DNA of 64,000 nt from Streptomyces xanthophaeus (GCF_030440515.1 NZ_CP076543.1:1736001-1800000); one strand, 5' to 3'; positions 6,846 through 16,601 are shown, counted from the stretch's first letter. The notes: a model not told the origin generated them from the letters alone. Numbers and translations: made by a program.

Positions 6846-9692
6846 TCAGCCGACCGTGACGCGCAGGTTGGCGAGCAGGGTGGCTCCGTCGGGGGTGGTC
6901 GCGAGGACACGGCCGGAGCGGTGCCAGTGGGTGACCGCGTCGGCGTGCCGGCGCAGGCCCGGGGCCTGGGTGTCGGCCTCGGGGAAGAGCACGGTCGCGG
7001 TGGGTCCGGAGCCCGCGCCCGCGCCCGTGTGAAGGAGGACTCCGCTGGCGTCGGGAGCGGGCACCGCGAGCGCCCAGTGGTCGCCGTCGGCGATCGGGCC
7101 GTGCGGCGCGACTCCTTCGATGCCCGGGCGGGTGCCGGGGCGGGTGGGCGGGCCCTCGGTGGTCCACTGCAGGACGGTCCGGTCCGGTGACCCGTCCGCC
7201 GGCTGCGGGTCGGCCACCAGCAGGCTGCCGGCGGCGAGCGCCGCGCAGCGGCCGGGGCTGAACGTGTCCGGCCGGAGCCGGGAGCGCAGCTCCCAGCCGG
7301 GCAGGTCCCAGCGCCAGAGCTCGACGACCTGCGTGCCGTCGGGAAGGGGCGACGCCACGACACCCGTGCATCCGGCGGGGGTGCGGGCGAGCCGGCCGAT
7401 CAGCCGCTCGCCGCCGCCGAGTTCGCGCCAGACCACGGTGGGCCGGGGCGCGAGGGTGTCCAGCACCGTGATGCCGTCGTCGTCGGCCGTGATCAGGTGC
7501 CGGCCGTCGAAGGAGGGGACGATCTGCCGCGAACGCAGCGTCGTCCAGCGCCTGACCGAGCGGGTGGCGAGGTCGAGCCGGGAGACTTCCCGGACCCGCC
7601 CGTAGCCCGCCACGAGCATCGCGACACCTCCGTGGTCGGCCAGTACCAGCTGGTCGGCGGGCACGTCCCAGCGGGCCTTGGTCCGGCCGTCGGCGGTGAG
7701 CAGCCGGACGCCCGCCTGGCCGCAGGCGACCAGGACGGCGCCGGAGCCGAGCAGCGCCGCGTCCAGCACCGGCAGCGTGCCGGACCGGTCGGCGGCGGTG
7801 TAGGCGTGGAGGTGCGCCGCAGGGGCCACCCGGGTCGGCCTGGCCAGGTCGGCGGCGACCAGCGGGTCGGCGCGCTTGAGCAGCCGCTGGTGGCGGGCCC
7901 CCGCGTCCCGGTCGGCGAGGGCGCCGCCGAAACCGCCGTCCCGGACGACCGCCCGGGCCGCTGCGGTGGCGAGTTCACGGTCCTGGGCCGGGTCGGCGGC
8001 CGGGAGGTCCGCCAGTGCGGCGGCCAGCGCCGACCGCCCGGTGGTGGCCGGGTGTCCGTCGCCGTCGAGGACGGCCAGGGCGAGGGCCCGGGTCGACTCT
8101 CCGGCGCCGAGCGCCAGCAGGTACGGCAGTGCCCGGCTCCGGGTGGGCCCTCCGAGCGCGACCGCGTCGCGCAGGTCGCCGACCGCCGAGGGCCGCAGCG
8201 ACTCGTCCGCCCAGAGCACCTCGGCGGCGCCCAGCCGGTCGCCGGACTCCCTGCAGTGGGCGGCCCAGGCGACACGCAGCTCACGGGCGGACGCCGGGTC
8301 GTCGGCCGCGAGGCGCTCGACGGCCGGGGCGAAAGCGGCCCGGCGGTAGGCGGTCCGGACGGCCCGCTCGCGCTCGCCGGCCTGCCACCAGAGCCGGACC
8401 ACGAGGTCCGCGCCGAGGTCGCGGCCCTCTGCCAGCTCGGCGGCCTGCGCGGTGCGCCGGTGCCGCACCAGCAACGCGACGGCCTCGGCCGGGGCGTCCC
8501 GGAGGTCGGCGAGGACGAATGCGGCCTCGTCGATCCGTCCCGCGCGCTCCAGGTCCTCGGCGGCGCGCTGGTAGAGCGCGGCGAGGTGCTCGTGCACGGT
8601 GCGGCCGGACAGCGGGGAGGCGGCGCCGGAACCGCCGGTCCGGGGCGTGGGGCGCAGGGCGCCCTCGTAGCGGCGGGGCAGGCCGAGGGACAGCCAGGGC
8701 TTCTGCCCGGCCGACCGGTCGCCCGTGAGCCGGATCGCGTCGCGCAGGGCGTCCTCCCAGCGGCGCTGCTCGAACGCCTGGGTCAGCTCGCGCAGGTAGC
8801 GGGCGTGCCGGCCCTGGATCAGCGGGCCCGCCGTACGCATCGCCAGGCGGGCCAGGAGGGCGTCGAACAGCGGGCGGCGGGCGCGGCCGCGCGGCCGGCC
8901 CTGCTCCGGTGCCGGGGCTGCGGCCCCGGCCGCGCCGCCGGAACCGTCCGGGCCGGGTACGGCGCCGCCGGCGCGCCTGCGAAGCAGGGCGAGCAGGCCG
9001 GCCGCGAGCGGGAGCAGCAGCGCGCCGCCGTGCAGTGCACCCCGCGACGCGAGCAGCAGGAGGGGCAGCACCACGAGTACGGCGGCGGCGAGGGCCCACG
9101 GCCCGGACGCGGACGGCAGCCGGAACCGCCCCGCGAACGGCGCCGACGGGCGCCGGGGGCCGGCCGGGGCGTCCTCGGTGAGCCGCCGGGCCCGCTCGCT
9201 CCGGGGCGCGATGCCCGCGGCGGCCCGCAGGTCGGGCTCCGGTCGCTGAGGCAGCGCCTCCACGACGGGTTCGGCCTCGTGCTCGGTGGCGCCGGCCGGC
9301 CGCGGGCGGTGGAGCGTGATCCCGGACAGGTCGAGCCATCCGGCCGGGTCCAGCTCCGGCAGCGCCGCGATCCGGTGAACGGCCGTCGTGCCGCCTGCGG
9401 CGACCGCGAACTGACCGGGCGCCGCGGTGGCGGTGTCGGCTCCGACGGCGGCCTGCGCGCCGCGGTCCGTCCGCACGACGGGCAGCCCGGGGGCCCGGTC
9501 GGCGCGGATCTCCACGGGTGCGGCCAGGACGAACAGCCATCGGCCGTCCGGAAGCTGTCGCAGCTCGGCGCCGTCCTGCCAGGAGGCGAGGACACGCTCG
9601 GCGGCCTCGGCCGGGCCGATCACGGGTACGTCGAGGACGAACCCGGTGGCCGTGACGGCGGCGCGGAACGCCGCGCCCTGGGTGGCGCTCAC
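6846..9692 (-). CDS. bpX6-type protein with C-terminal beta-propeller (MoxR-vWA-propeller system)
   Basis: 948 residues and last gene of a four-gene operon; its start overlaps the preceding stop (ATGA at 9689-9692). The N-terminal ~140 residues carry the DGRWLFVLAAPVEI type of motif I associate with the bpX6 domain. A hydrophobic double helix follows (about 200-238, two TM segments). Next comes an alpha-helical repeat region rich in Ala/Leu/Arg (about 280-600), and then a C-terminal region (about 615-948) of short beta-rich repeats consistent with a WD/PQQ-like beta-propeller. In this family class the propeller protein is thought to be the sensing or substrate-recognition partner of a MoxR ATPase and a vWA protein. 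Family assignment is from memory of domain patterns; the bpX number is less sure than the system type. Confidence 0.68.
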   Translation of the reverse strand: MSATQGAAFRAAVTATGFVLDVPVIGPAEAAERVLASWQDGAELRQLPDGRWLFVLAAPVEIRADRAPGLPVVRTDRGAQAAVGADTATAAPGQFAVAAGGTTAVHRIAALPELDPAGWLDLSGITLHRPRPAGATEHEAEPVVEALPQRPEPDLRAAAGIAPRSERARRLTEDAPAGPRRPSAPFAGRFRLPSASGPWALAAAVLVVLPLLLLASRGALHGGALLLPLAAGLLALLRRRAGGAVPGPDGSGGAAGAAAPAPEQGRPRGRARRPLFDALLARLAMRTAGPLIQGRHARYLRELTQAFEQRRWEDALRDAIRLTGDRSAGQKPWLSLGLPRRYEGALRPTPRTGGSGAASPLSGRTVHEHLAALYQRAAEDLERAGRIDEAAFVLADLRDAPAEAVALLVRHRRTAQAAELAEGRDLGADLVVRLWWQAGERERAVRTAYRRAAFAPAVERLAADDPASARELRVAWAAHCRESGDRLGAAEVLWADESLRPSAVGDLRDAVALGGPTRSRALPYLLALGAGESTRALALAVLDGDGHPATTGRSALAAALADLPAADPAQDRELATAAARAVVRDGGFGGALADRDAGARHQRLLKRADPLVAADLARPTRVAPAAHLHAYTAADRSGTLPVLDAALLGSGAVLVACGQAGVRLLTADGRTKARWDVPADQLVLADHGGVAMLVAGYGRVREVSRLDLATRSVRRWTTLRSRQIVPSFDGRHLITADDDGITVLDTLAPRPTVVWRELGGGERLIGRLARTPAGCTGVVASPLPDGTQVVELWRWDLPGWELRSRLRPDTFSPGRCAALAAGSLLVADPQPADGSPDRTVLQWTTEGPPTRPGTRPGIEGVAPHGPIADGDHWALAVPAPDASGVLLHTGAGAGSGPTATVLFPEADTQAPGLRRHADAVTHWHRSGRVLATTPDGATLLANLRVTVG

Positions 9693-11377
9693 TCGGTGCC
9701 CCCGATCTGGAAGTCGATCCGGCCGGTGTTGGCGTCGCCGACCACGATCAGGCCCTGCCGGGTCTCGGCGGCGATCAGCGGCAGGGAAGGGTGGACGGCG
9801 GGCGGCACGGAGCCCCCGGAGAAGCGGGTCAGGGTCCGTACACCGTCGGCGCGCACGCTGCGCACCACGATGCCGCTGCGGCTGACGGTGATCAGCGCGG
9901 GCGCCTGCCCGTCGTGGACCATGCCGATCACATCGGCGTTCTCGCGGAACGAGATGCGGCTCTCGTCCCCCTGACCGGTCCGCGCCGTCCAGGTCCGGCC
10001 GTCCGCCGACCAGGCCTGGGAGTCACCGCTGTGCACGAAGTGGCGGGCCTCGCGGGCCGCCTCGTGGAGCGGCCGGCCGTCGAGCAGCCGCGGCTCGCGG
10101 AACCGGTCGAAGTCCGGCCGGCCCCGCGCACCCCGGCCGAGCGGTCCGTCGTCGGTGACGCTGCCGTCCGGGGCGATCCGCCACCAGCGGCCGGCGAGCG
10201 GCAGCAACAGGTCGCGGCCGCCGCGCAGGACCGGGAGGACCGGGCCGGCGAACAGCTCCTCCGGGAGGGCGCCGGCGATCCCGAAGGCGGCGAGGTCGGC
10301 GGTGTACCCGTCGAGCGGCCGGCCGCTGACGTACGGGACGAGCCGGCCGTCCCGTACGTACAGGGCGATCAGGCGCCGCCCGGTCCGGCCGGCGGCGAGC
10401 ACCGGCCCGGGCAGGTCGTGGCGGCGGGCCCGGACGGTGGTGACGGTGCGGGCGTCGGGGTGCGGCAGGTTGGCGGCGAACAGGGTGGTGCCCTGTCCGC
10501 TCCGGACGAGCAGGGTGCGGGCGTGGGTGGTGAAGGCCGGCAGGGCCCGGCCGGCCGCTCCCCCTTGGCCGGCGGCCTGCCCGACGGCCGGGACCGGTTC
10601 GGCCCGGCGGAACTCCGCCCCGCGCAGCGCCCGTACGGCGATCTCGGCTGCGGGCAGCGGGAGTTCGGCCGTCGCGCCGTCGAGCCGGACGACGGCGTGA
10701 CCGGCGCCGTCGGCGGACCAGCGGGTGGGCTCGCTCGTCAGGACCCTGGAGCGGGCCGGGAGCCGTTCGGCGAGGCGCGGCGAGGTCAGCAGCCAGGCCT
10801 GGTCGGCGGCGTCCAGGCCGTCCAGCGCGTGCTGCGCGTCCGCGGGCGTCGGGTCGACCGGGCGGCGTGCGGTCAGCCAGGCCGGAAGCAGCTCGGCGAG
10901 GTCACCGCTGAGGTGGCGTCCGCGCGGGTCGCCGAGGACGACGACGACCAGTTCGGTGCCGCGCGCGGCCGCCCGGCGGTGCAGGACGAGGAGCGCGGCG
11001 AGCTGGACCAGCCGGCCCGCGCCGGCCTGGGTGGGGCCGGTGTCGACCAGCGCGGCGATCCTGCCGCGGACCGCCGGGGTGCGGAACTCGGGAGCCAGGT
11101 GCAGCAGTTCGCCGTCGACGAAGCGGCGCAGGAACTCGTCCGGGAACTCGTCGGCGAGCAGCCACTCGGACGGCAGCAGCTGGTCCGGCCGGCCCGAGCG
11201 CGCGAGGCCTCCGAGGCCGTCGGGGTCGCCGGCGGTGTCGGCGACGGGCTCGCGTTCACCGACCAGGGCGTCCAGACGGCGCAGCAACGGGCCGAAGGCG
11301 ACGGCCAGTTCGGGGGTGATGGCCGCGAGGGTGGCGGCCCAGGGGGCGAGGGCGGCGGGCAGGCGGGCGGTCTTCAT
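9689..11377 (-). CDS. vWA-like/beta-propeller protein of MoxR ternary system
   Basis: 562 residues from the ATG at 11377, which overlaps the upstream stop (ATGA). The N-terminal half (about 1-190) has an alternating hydrophobic beta/helix pattern containing LVDTGPTQ and ELVVVVLGD. I read it as a divergent von Willebrand A fold with an altered MIDAS (DTGPT instead of DxSxS). The C-terminal half (about 230-562) is built of repeated beta strands with TLLVRSGQG, LLLPLAGRWW and IVVRSVRADG segments, consistent with a propeller. It is probably the vWA partner of the MoxR ATPase encoded two genes upstream. No signal peptide is present. Confidence 0.6.
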   Translation of the reverse strand: MKTARLPAALAPWAATLAAITPELAVAFGPLLRRLDALVGEREPVADTAGDPDGLGGLARSGRPDQLLPSEWLLADEFPDEFLRRFVDGELLHLAPEFRTPAVRGRIAALVDTGPTQAGAGRLVQLAALLVLHRRAAARGTELVVVVLGDPRGRHLSGDLAELLPAWLTARRPVDPTPADAQHALDGLDAADQAWLLTSPRLAERLPARSRVLTSEPTRWSADGAGHAVVRLDGATAELPLPAAEIAVRALRGAEFRRAEPVPAVGQAAGQGGAAGRALPAFTTHARTLLVRSGQGTTLFAANLPHPDARTVTTVRARRHDLPGPVLAAGRTGRRLIALYVRDGRLVPYVSGRPLDGYTADLAAFGIAGALPEELFAGPVLPVLRGGRDLLLPLAGRWWRIAPDGSVTDDGPLGRGARGRPDFDRFREPRLLDGRPLHEAAREARHFVHSGDSQAWSADGRTWTARTGQGDESRISFRENADVIGMVHDGQAPALITVSRSGIVVRSVRADGVRTLTRFSGGSVPPAVHPSLPLIAAETRQGLIVVGDANTGRIDFQIGGTE

Positions 11378-11919
11378 CGGCGGGCACTCCCGGGAGAGGC
11401 GGCCGGGCCGCGGGGCGGCGGGGCGGAGCCGGGGCCGTCCGGGCCGGCGCCCGCCGGCCGGGTGAAGGCGTCCAGCGCGTCCGGGGACGTGACCGGCGCG
11501 GGCACGTCGGCGACCAGCGCACGGCCTGGAACCAGGACGCAGAGCTGGCCCTCGGCCGCGCCGACGGCCCGGCGCCAGAGCGGGGCGGCCGGTGCGGGGC
11601 GGGCGGTGGTGGGAACCAGCAGGCCGGCGTCGCGGCCCAGGTAGCGGGCGCCGTCGGCCCACGGCAGGTCCGCCTCGTCACCGAGCACGAGCAGCGCGCG
11701 ATCGGCGGCCGGCAGGCCCGGACCGTCGTCGGCTAGCACACCGAGGCGGGCGCCGCCGCGGACCCGTTCGAGGGCCGCCGCGGCCAGGCCGGGCACCGCG
11801 TCGCCCACCGCGAGTACGGCCGCGGCCGGGAGCGGGGGCTCACGGCGCTCCCACCGGAGCGGAAAGGACGGCGCGGGTGCGGTCGCGGGGGCGGTCGGAG
11901 ACGGCTGGGCGGCGGTCAC
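11374..11919 (-). CDS. Small bpX-type component of MoxR ternary system
   Basis: 181 residues, between MoxR and the vWA-like protein, with ATGA overlaps at both ends, so stoichiometric translation is likely. It contains LRWERREPPLP near the N-terminus and LPWADGARYLGRDAGLLVPT in the middle, and has a disordered Pro/Ala-rich tail. It resembles the short accessory bpX proteins of these operons (perhaps bpX5), but I cannot confirm the number. No enzymatic motif is visible. Confidence 0.6.
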   Translation of the reverse strand: MTAAQPSPTAPATAPAPSFPLRWERREPPLPAAAVLAVGDAVPGLAAAALERVRGGARLGVLADDGPGLPAADRALLVLGDEADLPWADGARYLGRDAGLLVPTTARPAPAAPLWRRAVGAAEGQLCVLVPGRALVADVPAPVTSPDALDAFTRPAGAGPDGPGSAPPPRGPAASPGSARR

Positions 11920-13127
11920 GAGGGCGCGACCGCCGCGACCAGCTCGGCACGTATCCCGGCCAGCACGGCCGGCAGGTCGGCCGGCTCGAAGCCCGCGTCG
12001 ATCTCACGCAGCGCGGCTTCCAGCCGCAGCCGCGAGTCACGTCCCGCGGGAAGGGTCCGGTGTTCTGCGAGCAGGGCCGTGCCGGTGCGGGCCAGCCGCT
12101 CGGCGCGCGCGGCGGTGCTGCGCGACAGCTCTTCGGCGGCGTGCGCCAGGCTGCGGTTGGCGGCCTTCTCCACCAGGTCGGCGAGGGTGTCGCGGGCCAG
12201 TGCCTGGGTGTCGGCGGTCGGGGCGATCAGGGGCAGTACCCACAGGTCACGCGCGGATGCGGTGGTCCGGCCGTCCAGCACGGCGGCGGCCGCGACCAGC
12301 TTCTGCGAGCGCACCGCCCGGCGGTCGCCGACCGGCACCCCGGCAGCGCGCAGCCGGCGCAGCGCGGTACCGACCAGCGGGGTGACCTCGTCGAGGTCGC
12401 AGGCGCGGGCGGCGGCGGAGAGCCGGTCGACGGCGGCGAGCCGGCCGCCGGGGCCGGCCGGCGCCGCGGAAGCGACTGCGGGGCGGCGGCCGGCCTCCAG
12501 CAGTTCCTCCAGCCGGGCGTCGGCCACGGGCTCGACGAACACGCGGGCGAGGAAGCGGTCCGCGAAGGCGGCCAGGGCGGGGTCGTCGGGCAGGTGGTTG
12601 GCGGCGCCGACGCAGACCCGCAGCGGGCTGTCGAGGACGGTGCGGCCGCGGCGGAAGACCCGTTCGTTGAGGAGTCCGAGGAGGGTGTTGAGCACGGCTG
12701 TGGATCCGAGGAACACCTCGTCCAGGAAGGCGATCTCGGCCTCGGGCAGCATCCCGGCGGTCTCGAACTCGACCCGGCCCTCGCGCAGACCGCGCAGGTC
12801 GACGGGGCCGAACAGCTCGTTCGGCTCGGTGAACCTGCCGAGCAGGTACTCGAAGTAACGGCCACCGAGCTGACCGGCGATCCGGCGCACGGCCTCGGAC
12901 TTGGCGGTGCCCGGCGCGCCGACGACCAGGAGGTGCTCACCGGCGACCGCGCAGAGCGTGACCACCTCCGCGACCGTCTCACGGTCGATCAGGCCCCGGC
13001 CCGCGGCGGCCACGGCGGCGCCTACCGCCTCGGCATCCGCGGCGAGCGCGGACGCGCCGGGCGTGGACGCGGCGGGGACGGTGGTCGGGGCGGTGGTCGG
13101 GGCGGTGCTGATCTCGGTCACGAGCAC
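11916..13127 (-). CDS. MoxR-family AAA+ ATPase (bpX operon)
   Basis: 403 residues from a GTG start; a second GTG two codons in is equally possible and no strong Shine-Dalgarno separates them. Walker A is GAPGTAKS with the lysine at about residue 76, Walker B is IAFLDEVF, and FEYLLGRFTEPNELFGP is the MoxR/RavA insertion signature. A sensor-1 Asn is present in GAANHLP, and the arginine-finger region DRFLARVF follows. MoxR ATPases act as chaperones that load or activate vWA-domain partners. Here the partner is probably the vWA-like protein two genes downstream. It starts the operon and lies 116 bp downstream of a polysaccharide glycosyltransferase gene on the same strand, so it may also receive read-through transcription. 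Confidence 0.88.
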   Translation of the reverse strand: MLVTEISTAPTTAPTTVPAASTPGASALAADAEAVGAAVAAAGRGLIDRETVAEVVTLCAVAGEHLLVVGAPGTAKSEAVRRIAGQLGGRYFEYLLGRFTEPNELFGPVDLRGLREGRVEFETAGMLPEAEIAFLDEVFLGSTAVLNTLLGLLNERVFRRGRTVLDSPLRVCVGAANHLPDDPALAAFADRFLARVFVEPVADARLEELLEAGRRPAVASAAPAGPGGRLAAVDRLSAAARACDLDEVTPLVGTALRRLRAAGVPVGDRRAVRSQKLVAAAAVLDGRTTASARDLWVLPLIAPTADTQALARDTLADLVEKAANRSLAHAAEELSRSTAARAERLARTGTALLAEHRTLPAGRDSRLRLEAALREIDAGFEPADLPAVLAGIRAELVAAVAPS

Positions 13128-13243
13128 CGGAGTCTACGGGGGCCGAATCCGCGCCCACCAGCGGGTTTCCCTGCAGCCGGACGGACCGCCCGGCACCGCC
13201 TCCGCGCGGCGCGCTCAGCCGCGCAGTACGTCGGCGACAGGGC

Positions 13244-14041
13244 TCAGGAACCGTCCCAGCTGGTCCAGAAGCTGTCCGGGTTGACCAGGTAACGGACGGT
13301 CGCCCGCGGCAGGTGGCGTACCTCGTGGCGGCGGCCGTAGCGGCGGACCAGCTCCCAGTCCTCGCGGGGCAGTACCTCGGGGGCGCGGCGCAGCCGGCTG
13401 AAGTACAGGGACCGGTTGCGCCGCGCCACGAAGGCGTTGGTGTCCAGGAAGGCCTCGTGGGCGGCGCGGCGGCGGTCGAAGGGCACCGAGAGGACGTCGT
13501 GGTCGGTGCCGTCGGGCAGCACCCTGCGCAGGGCGGTGTAGACGGCGTCGGGCCCGTCGGGTGCCTCCAGCGTGGCCAGGGCCTGTTCCAGGTGGTCGGG
13601 CTCCCAGAGGTTGTCGTCGTCGAGGAAGGCCACGTAGCGCGACCTGGTCAGCCGGATCCCCACGTTGCGCACGACTCCGGCGGTCGCCGTGTTGCGGGCC
13701 AGGGAGACCGCGAACAGTCGTGGATCGTCCGGCAGTTCGGGGAGGCCCGCGCCGTCGTCGACGACGATGACCACCTGGTCGGTGACCGTCTGGGCGAGCG
13801 CGGAGCGGACCGCCGCGCGCAGTGCGTCCGGGCGCCGGTGGGTGGGGACGACGGTGGCGACCAGGGCGGCCGGGGGCTCGCCCAGGGCGGCGGCGAGACG
13901 GTGGGTCTCGGCGTCCTCGAAGCGGCGCAGCCGCAGGGCGGTGGGGGCCAGCAGGACCTTGTTCCTGGCTTCGAAGAGCACCAGCCAGCCGAAGGTCCGT
14001 TTGAGCAGTTCCCAGGGGGCGCGCGCGATCCGGCGCATCAT
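13244..14041 (-). CDS. Family 2 glycosyltransferase
   Basis: 265 residues. After an amphipathic N-terminal stretch the GT-A core starts with VATVVPTHRRPDALRAAV. VVDDGAG and the metal-binding FLDDDN motif follow, and the acceptor-side REDWELV motif is near residue 225. It lies 22 bp after the beta-helix gene and is the last polysaccharide gene of the long minus-strand operon before the bpX genes. Donor and acceptor sugars are unknown. Confidence 0.87.
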   Translation of the reverse strand: MMRRIARAPWELLKRTFGWLVLFEARNKVLLAPTALRLRRFEDAETHRLAAALGEPPAALVATVVPTHRRPDALRAAVRSALAQTVTDQVVIVVDDGAGLPELPDDPRLFAVSLARNTATAGVVRNVGIRLTRSRYVAFLDDDNLWEPDHLEQALATLEAPDGPDAVYTALRRVLPDGTDHDVLSVPFDRRRAAHEAFLDTNAFVARRNRSLYFSRLRRAPEVLPREDWELVRRYGRRHEVRHLPRATVRYLVNPDSFWTSWDGS

Positions 14042-14063
14042 GTGCTGTCGGTCCTCTCGGTGG

Positions 14064-15140
14064 TCAGGAGGCGGGTGGGGGGTCGACGGGCCTGCCGTCG
14101 GACATGCGGTTGCCCTTCCACACGTTCCCCGCGCCGCCCGCGTTCCAGGCGGTGGCGGCGCCGTAGGCCCCGGCGGCCGGGTGGTACTGGGTGGAGAAGA
14201 CGTTGTTCGTGACCTGGATTCCGGTGGCGCCCGGGCCGCCGCCGTAGAGGGCGTACGCTCCCCCGGCCAGCCAGTTGCCGTCGACGACGACGGAGGAGAC
14301 CACTCCGGTGTCGGCGAACAGGCCGACGGCCGCGGTGGCGCCCCGGTCCACCGCGGTGGAGTTGAGCAGGGTGTTGCGGCGGATGGTCAGCCGGCCCTTG
14401 TTGCCGCCGCCGCTGATGACGGCGTCGGTGTGCTGCCATTCGCCGCCCTGGTTGCGGAACGCGACGATGTCGTGGACGTAGTTGTCGTGCAGATCGCCCT
14501 GCCCCATGGACAGTGCGTTGCCGAACACGGAGATGTCGCACCAGCCGACCTCGATCGAGCTGCCGCCCATGTTGGAGACGGCGTAGTTGACCCCTCCGTT
14601 GTCGGGGCCCTTGCCGGGGACGGCGGTGATCGTGGTGTGCAGGACCTTCAGTCCGCTGTAGCCGGGGCGCAGGTTGATCCCCCACCAGTTGGTCGAGGTG
14701 ATCCGGCTGTCGATGACGGTGACGTCGTTGGCGTAGATGTCGAGGGACCCGCGGATGTCCCAGCCCTTGATGACCGTGCCGTCCTGCTTGACGGACATGT
14801 TCCCGGTGTCGTGCCGCTCCAGCTCGATCCGCGGGCCGGTGGTGCCGGCATCGGGGAATCCGCAGGTGCCGGGCGAGGTGCAGGCGGGGGTGGCGGGCGG
14901 CGGTTCGCTCCCTGACGGCGAGGCGGGCGGGGAGGCGGTCGGGGAGGGCGTGCCGGAGGTGGACGGCGAGGCCGAGGGCGGGGGCGGGTCGGTGGCGGAG
15001 GGGGCGGCGGGCCCGGTGGCGCCGGGCGCGGCCGTGTGCTCGCTCACGCCGGTGCGGTCGGCCTGGTAGAGGGTGAGGACGACGGCGAGCACCACTCCGG
15101 CGAGCAGCCACGCCGTCAGGCGCCTTCGGTGCTGTGTCAC
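14064..15140 (-). CDS. Secreted right-handed parallel beta-helix protein
   Basis: 358 residues from a GTG start. A single N-terminal hydrophobic segment (about 9-25, after a basic MTQHRRR start) acts as a signal or anchor. A Pro/Ser/Thr-rich linker (about 35-85) follows. Residues about 95-350 are short repeating rungs (NDVTVIDSRIT, LTIRRNTLLN, SVVVDGNWL, IQVTNNVFS) of the pectate-lyase/parallel beta-helix type. Such domains bind or cleave polysaccharide; catalytic residues cannot be assigned. Six bases separate it from the flippase gene, which fits a role in processing or holding the exported polymer. Confidence 0.78.
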   Translation of the reverse strand: MTQHRRRLTAWLLAGVVLAVVLTLYQADRTGVSEHTAAPGATGPAAPSATDPPPPSASPSTSGTPSPTASPPASPSGSEPPPATPACTSPGTCGFPDAGTTGPRIELERHDTGNMSVKQDGTVIKGWDIRGSLDIYANDVTVIDSRITSTNWWGINLRPGYSGLKVLHTTITAVPGKGPDNGGVNYAVSNMGGSSIEVGWCDISVFGNALSMGQGDLHDNYVHDIVAFRNQGGEWQHTDAVISGGGNKGRLTIRRNTLLNSTAVDRGATAAVGLFADTGVVSSVVVDGNWLAGGAYALYGGGPGATGIQVTNNVFSTQYHPAAGAYGAATAWNAGGAGNVWKGNRMSDGRPVDPPPAS

Positions 15141-15146
15141 AGCTGT

Positions 15147-16601
15147 CTAGCCTTTGAGTAAGGCGCGGCCGGGCAGGACGCACAGGACGTAGCAGAGGGT
15201 GCCGGCGGCTCCGGTCGCCAGGAGCGCGAGCACGCTGTCGCCCAGGTACCGCTCCAGGACGAGGAGTACGGCGGCCATCACCGCGCCGCCGAGCAGCGGC
15301 CAGGCGCAGGCCCGGGCGACGGTGCCCAGGCGGATGCCCCCGCGGTGCAGGGCGAGGAGGAACACCGGGACCACGACGGCCCCGGCGACCAGGACGTGAC
15401 CCTGGGCCACTCCGACGATCCCGCCGGTGCGGGCGCCGATCACGAGGGCCGGGATCAGGATGATCAGCCAGAGTCCCTGGACGCCGATGAGCGAGCGGCG
15501 CCGGCCGATGGCGACCAGGCAGTCGTAGGCGAGTTCGCAGCCGATGCGGACCAGGCCGAGTGCCATCAGCCAGGGCAGGGCCCGGGCGGCGGGCAGCCAG
15601 CGTTCCCCGTAGATGAGCTCCACGACGGGGGCGGCCAGTGCGGCGAGCAGGACGCAGATCGGGACGGTGCCGGCCATCACGACGCCGAGGGCGCGGGCGA
15701 ATCCGGCGGCGAGCGCCTGCGGCGTGTCGGCCAGCCGGGAGAAGCCCGCGAAGGAGACGCGGCGGGCCGCTTCGGAGATGATGCGCACGGGCCAGCCGGA
15801 GATGTTGAAGGCGAGCACGTAGAAGCCGAGGGCCAGTGGGTCCAGGGCCGAGCCCACCACCATGGTGTCGACGTTGACCACGCCGAGGGCGAGCATGCTG
15901 GCGCCGGCGAGCGGCAGTCCGAACTTCAGCAGCGCCCGGGCCTGTTCCCGGTCCCAGCCGAACTTCAGGGTGCCGGGTGCGGCGAGGCAGCAGCCGATGA
16001 GCGCGGCCACGTTGCCCACCACGGATCCCCAGGCGAAGCTCATCGCGCCCCAGCCCTCGACGGCGAGCAACAGGGTCACCGCGGTGCTGAGGACGAAGTT
16101 GAGCCCGTCGACGGCCATCCGCCTGCCCTGCGCGAACTCGCGGGTGAGGAAGCCGGCGGGGACCTGGGAGAGTCCGTCGAGGACCACGCACAGGCACATC
16201 ACCCGCAGGACGCCGGAGGCCTCGGGCGAGCCGAGCACCCCGGCCACGGCGGGGGCAACCGCGAAGAGTACGGCGTACAGCAGGCAGCTGGAGGCGGCGC
16301 TGAGGGTGAGGACGGTCGGGGCGAAGCGGCGGGGGTCGCCCTCCCAGCGCACGATCGCCAGCGAGACGCCGAGTTCGTTGGCGGAGAGGAGGACCAGCAG
16401 GACCGTCTGGGCGATCCCGTACACGCCCCAGGCCTCGGGTCCGAGGAAGAAGCGGGCCAGGACGATGCCGGTGGCGAAGTTGCCGAGGCGCATGACCACG
16501 GTGTTGATCAGGCTCCACCTGGCGGCGGAGCCGACCTTGCTCCCGAGCGAGGGCGGCGCCGCCGGGGTGGTGCTCGCGGTGTCCGCCGCGGGGCCGGTCA
16601 C
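15147..16601 (-). CDS. Wzx-type polysaccharide flippase
   Basis: 484 residues with about 12-14 hydrophobic helices across its length and an N-terminal SLGSKVGSAARWSLINTVVMRLGNF segment, as in MOP-superfamily oligosaccharide exporters. It would flip undecaprenyl-linked repeat units across the membrane for the Wzy-like polymerase. The GTG start overlaps the Wzz-like stop by four bases (GTGA), so it is coupled to chain-length control. Confidence 0.88.
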   Translation of the reverse strand: MTGPAADTASTTPAAPPSLGSKVGSAARWSLINTVVMRLGNFATGIVLARFFLGPEAWGVYGIAQTVLLVLLSANELGVSLAIVRWEGDPRRFAPTVLTLSAASSCLLYAVLFAVAPAVAGVLGSPEASGVLRVMCLCVVLDGLSQVPAGFLTREFAQGRRMAVDGLNFVLSTAVTLLLAVEGWGAMSFAWGSVVGNVAALIGCCLAAPGTLKFGWDREQARALLKFGLPLAGASMLALGVVNVDTMVVGSALDPLALGFYVLAFNISGWPVRIISEAARRVSFAGFSRLADTPQALAAGFARALGVVMAGTVPICVLLAALAAPVVELIYGERWLPAARALPWLMALGLVRIGCELAYDCLVAIGRRRSLIGVQGLWLIILIPALVIGARTGGIVGVAQGHVLVAGAVVVPVFLLALHRGGIRLGTVARACAWPLLGGAVMAAVLLVLERYLGDSVLALLATGAAGTLCYVLCVLPGRALLKG

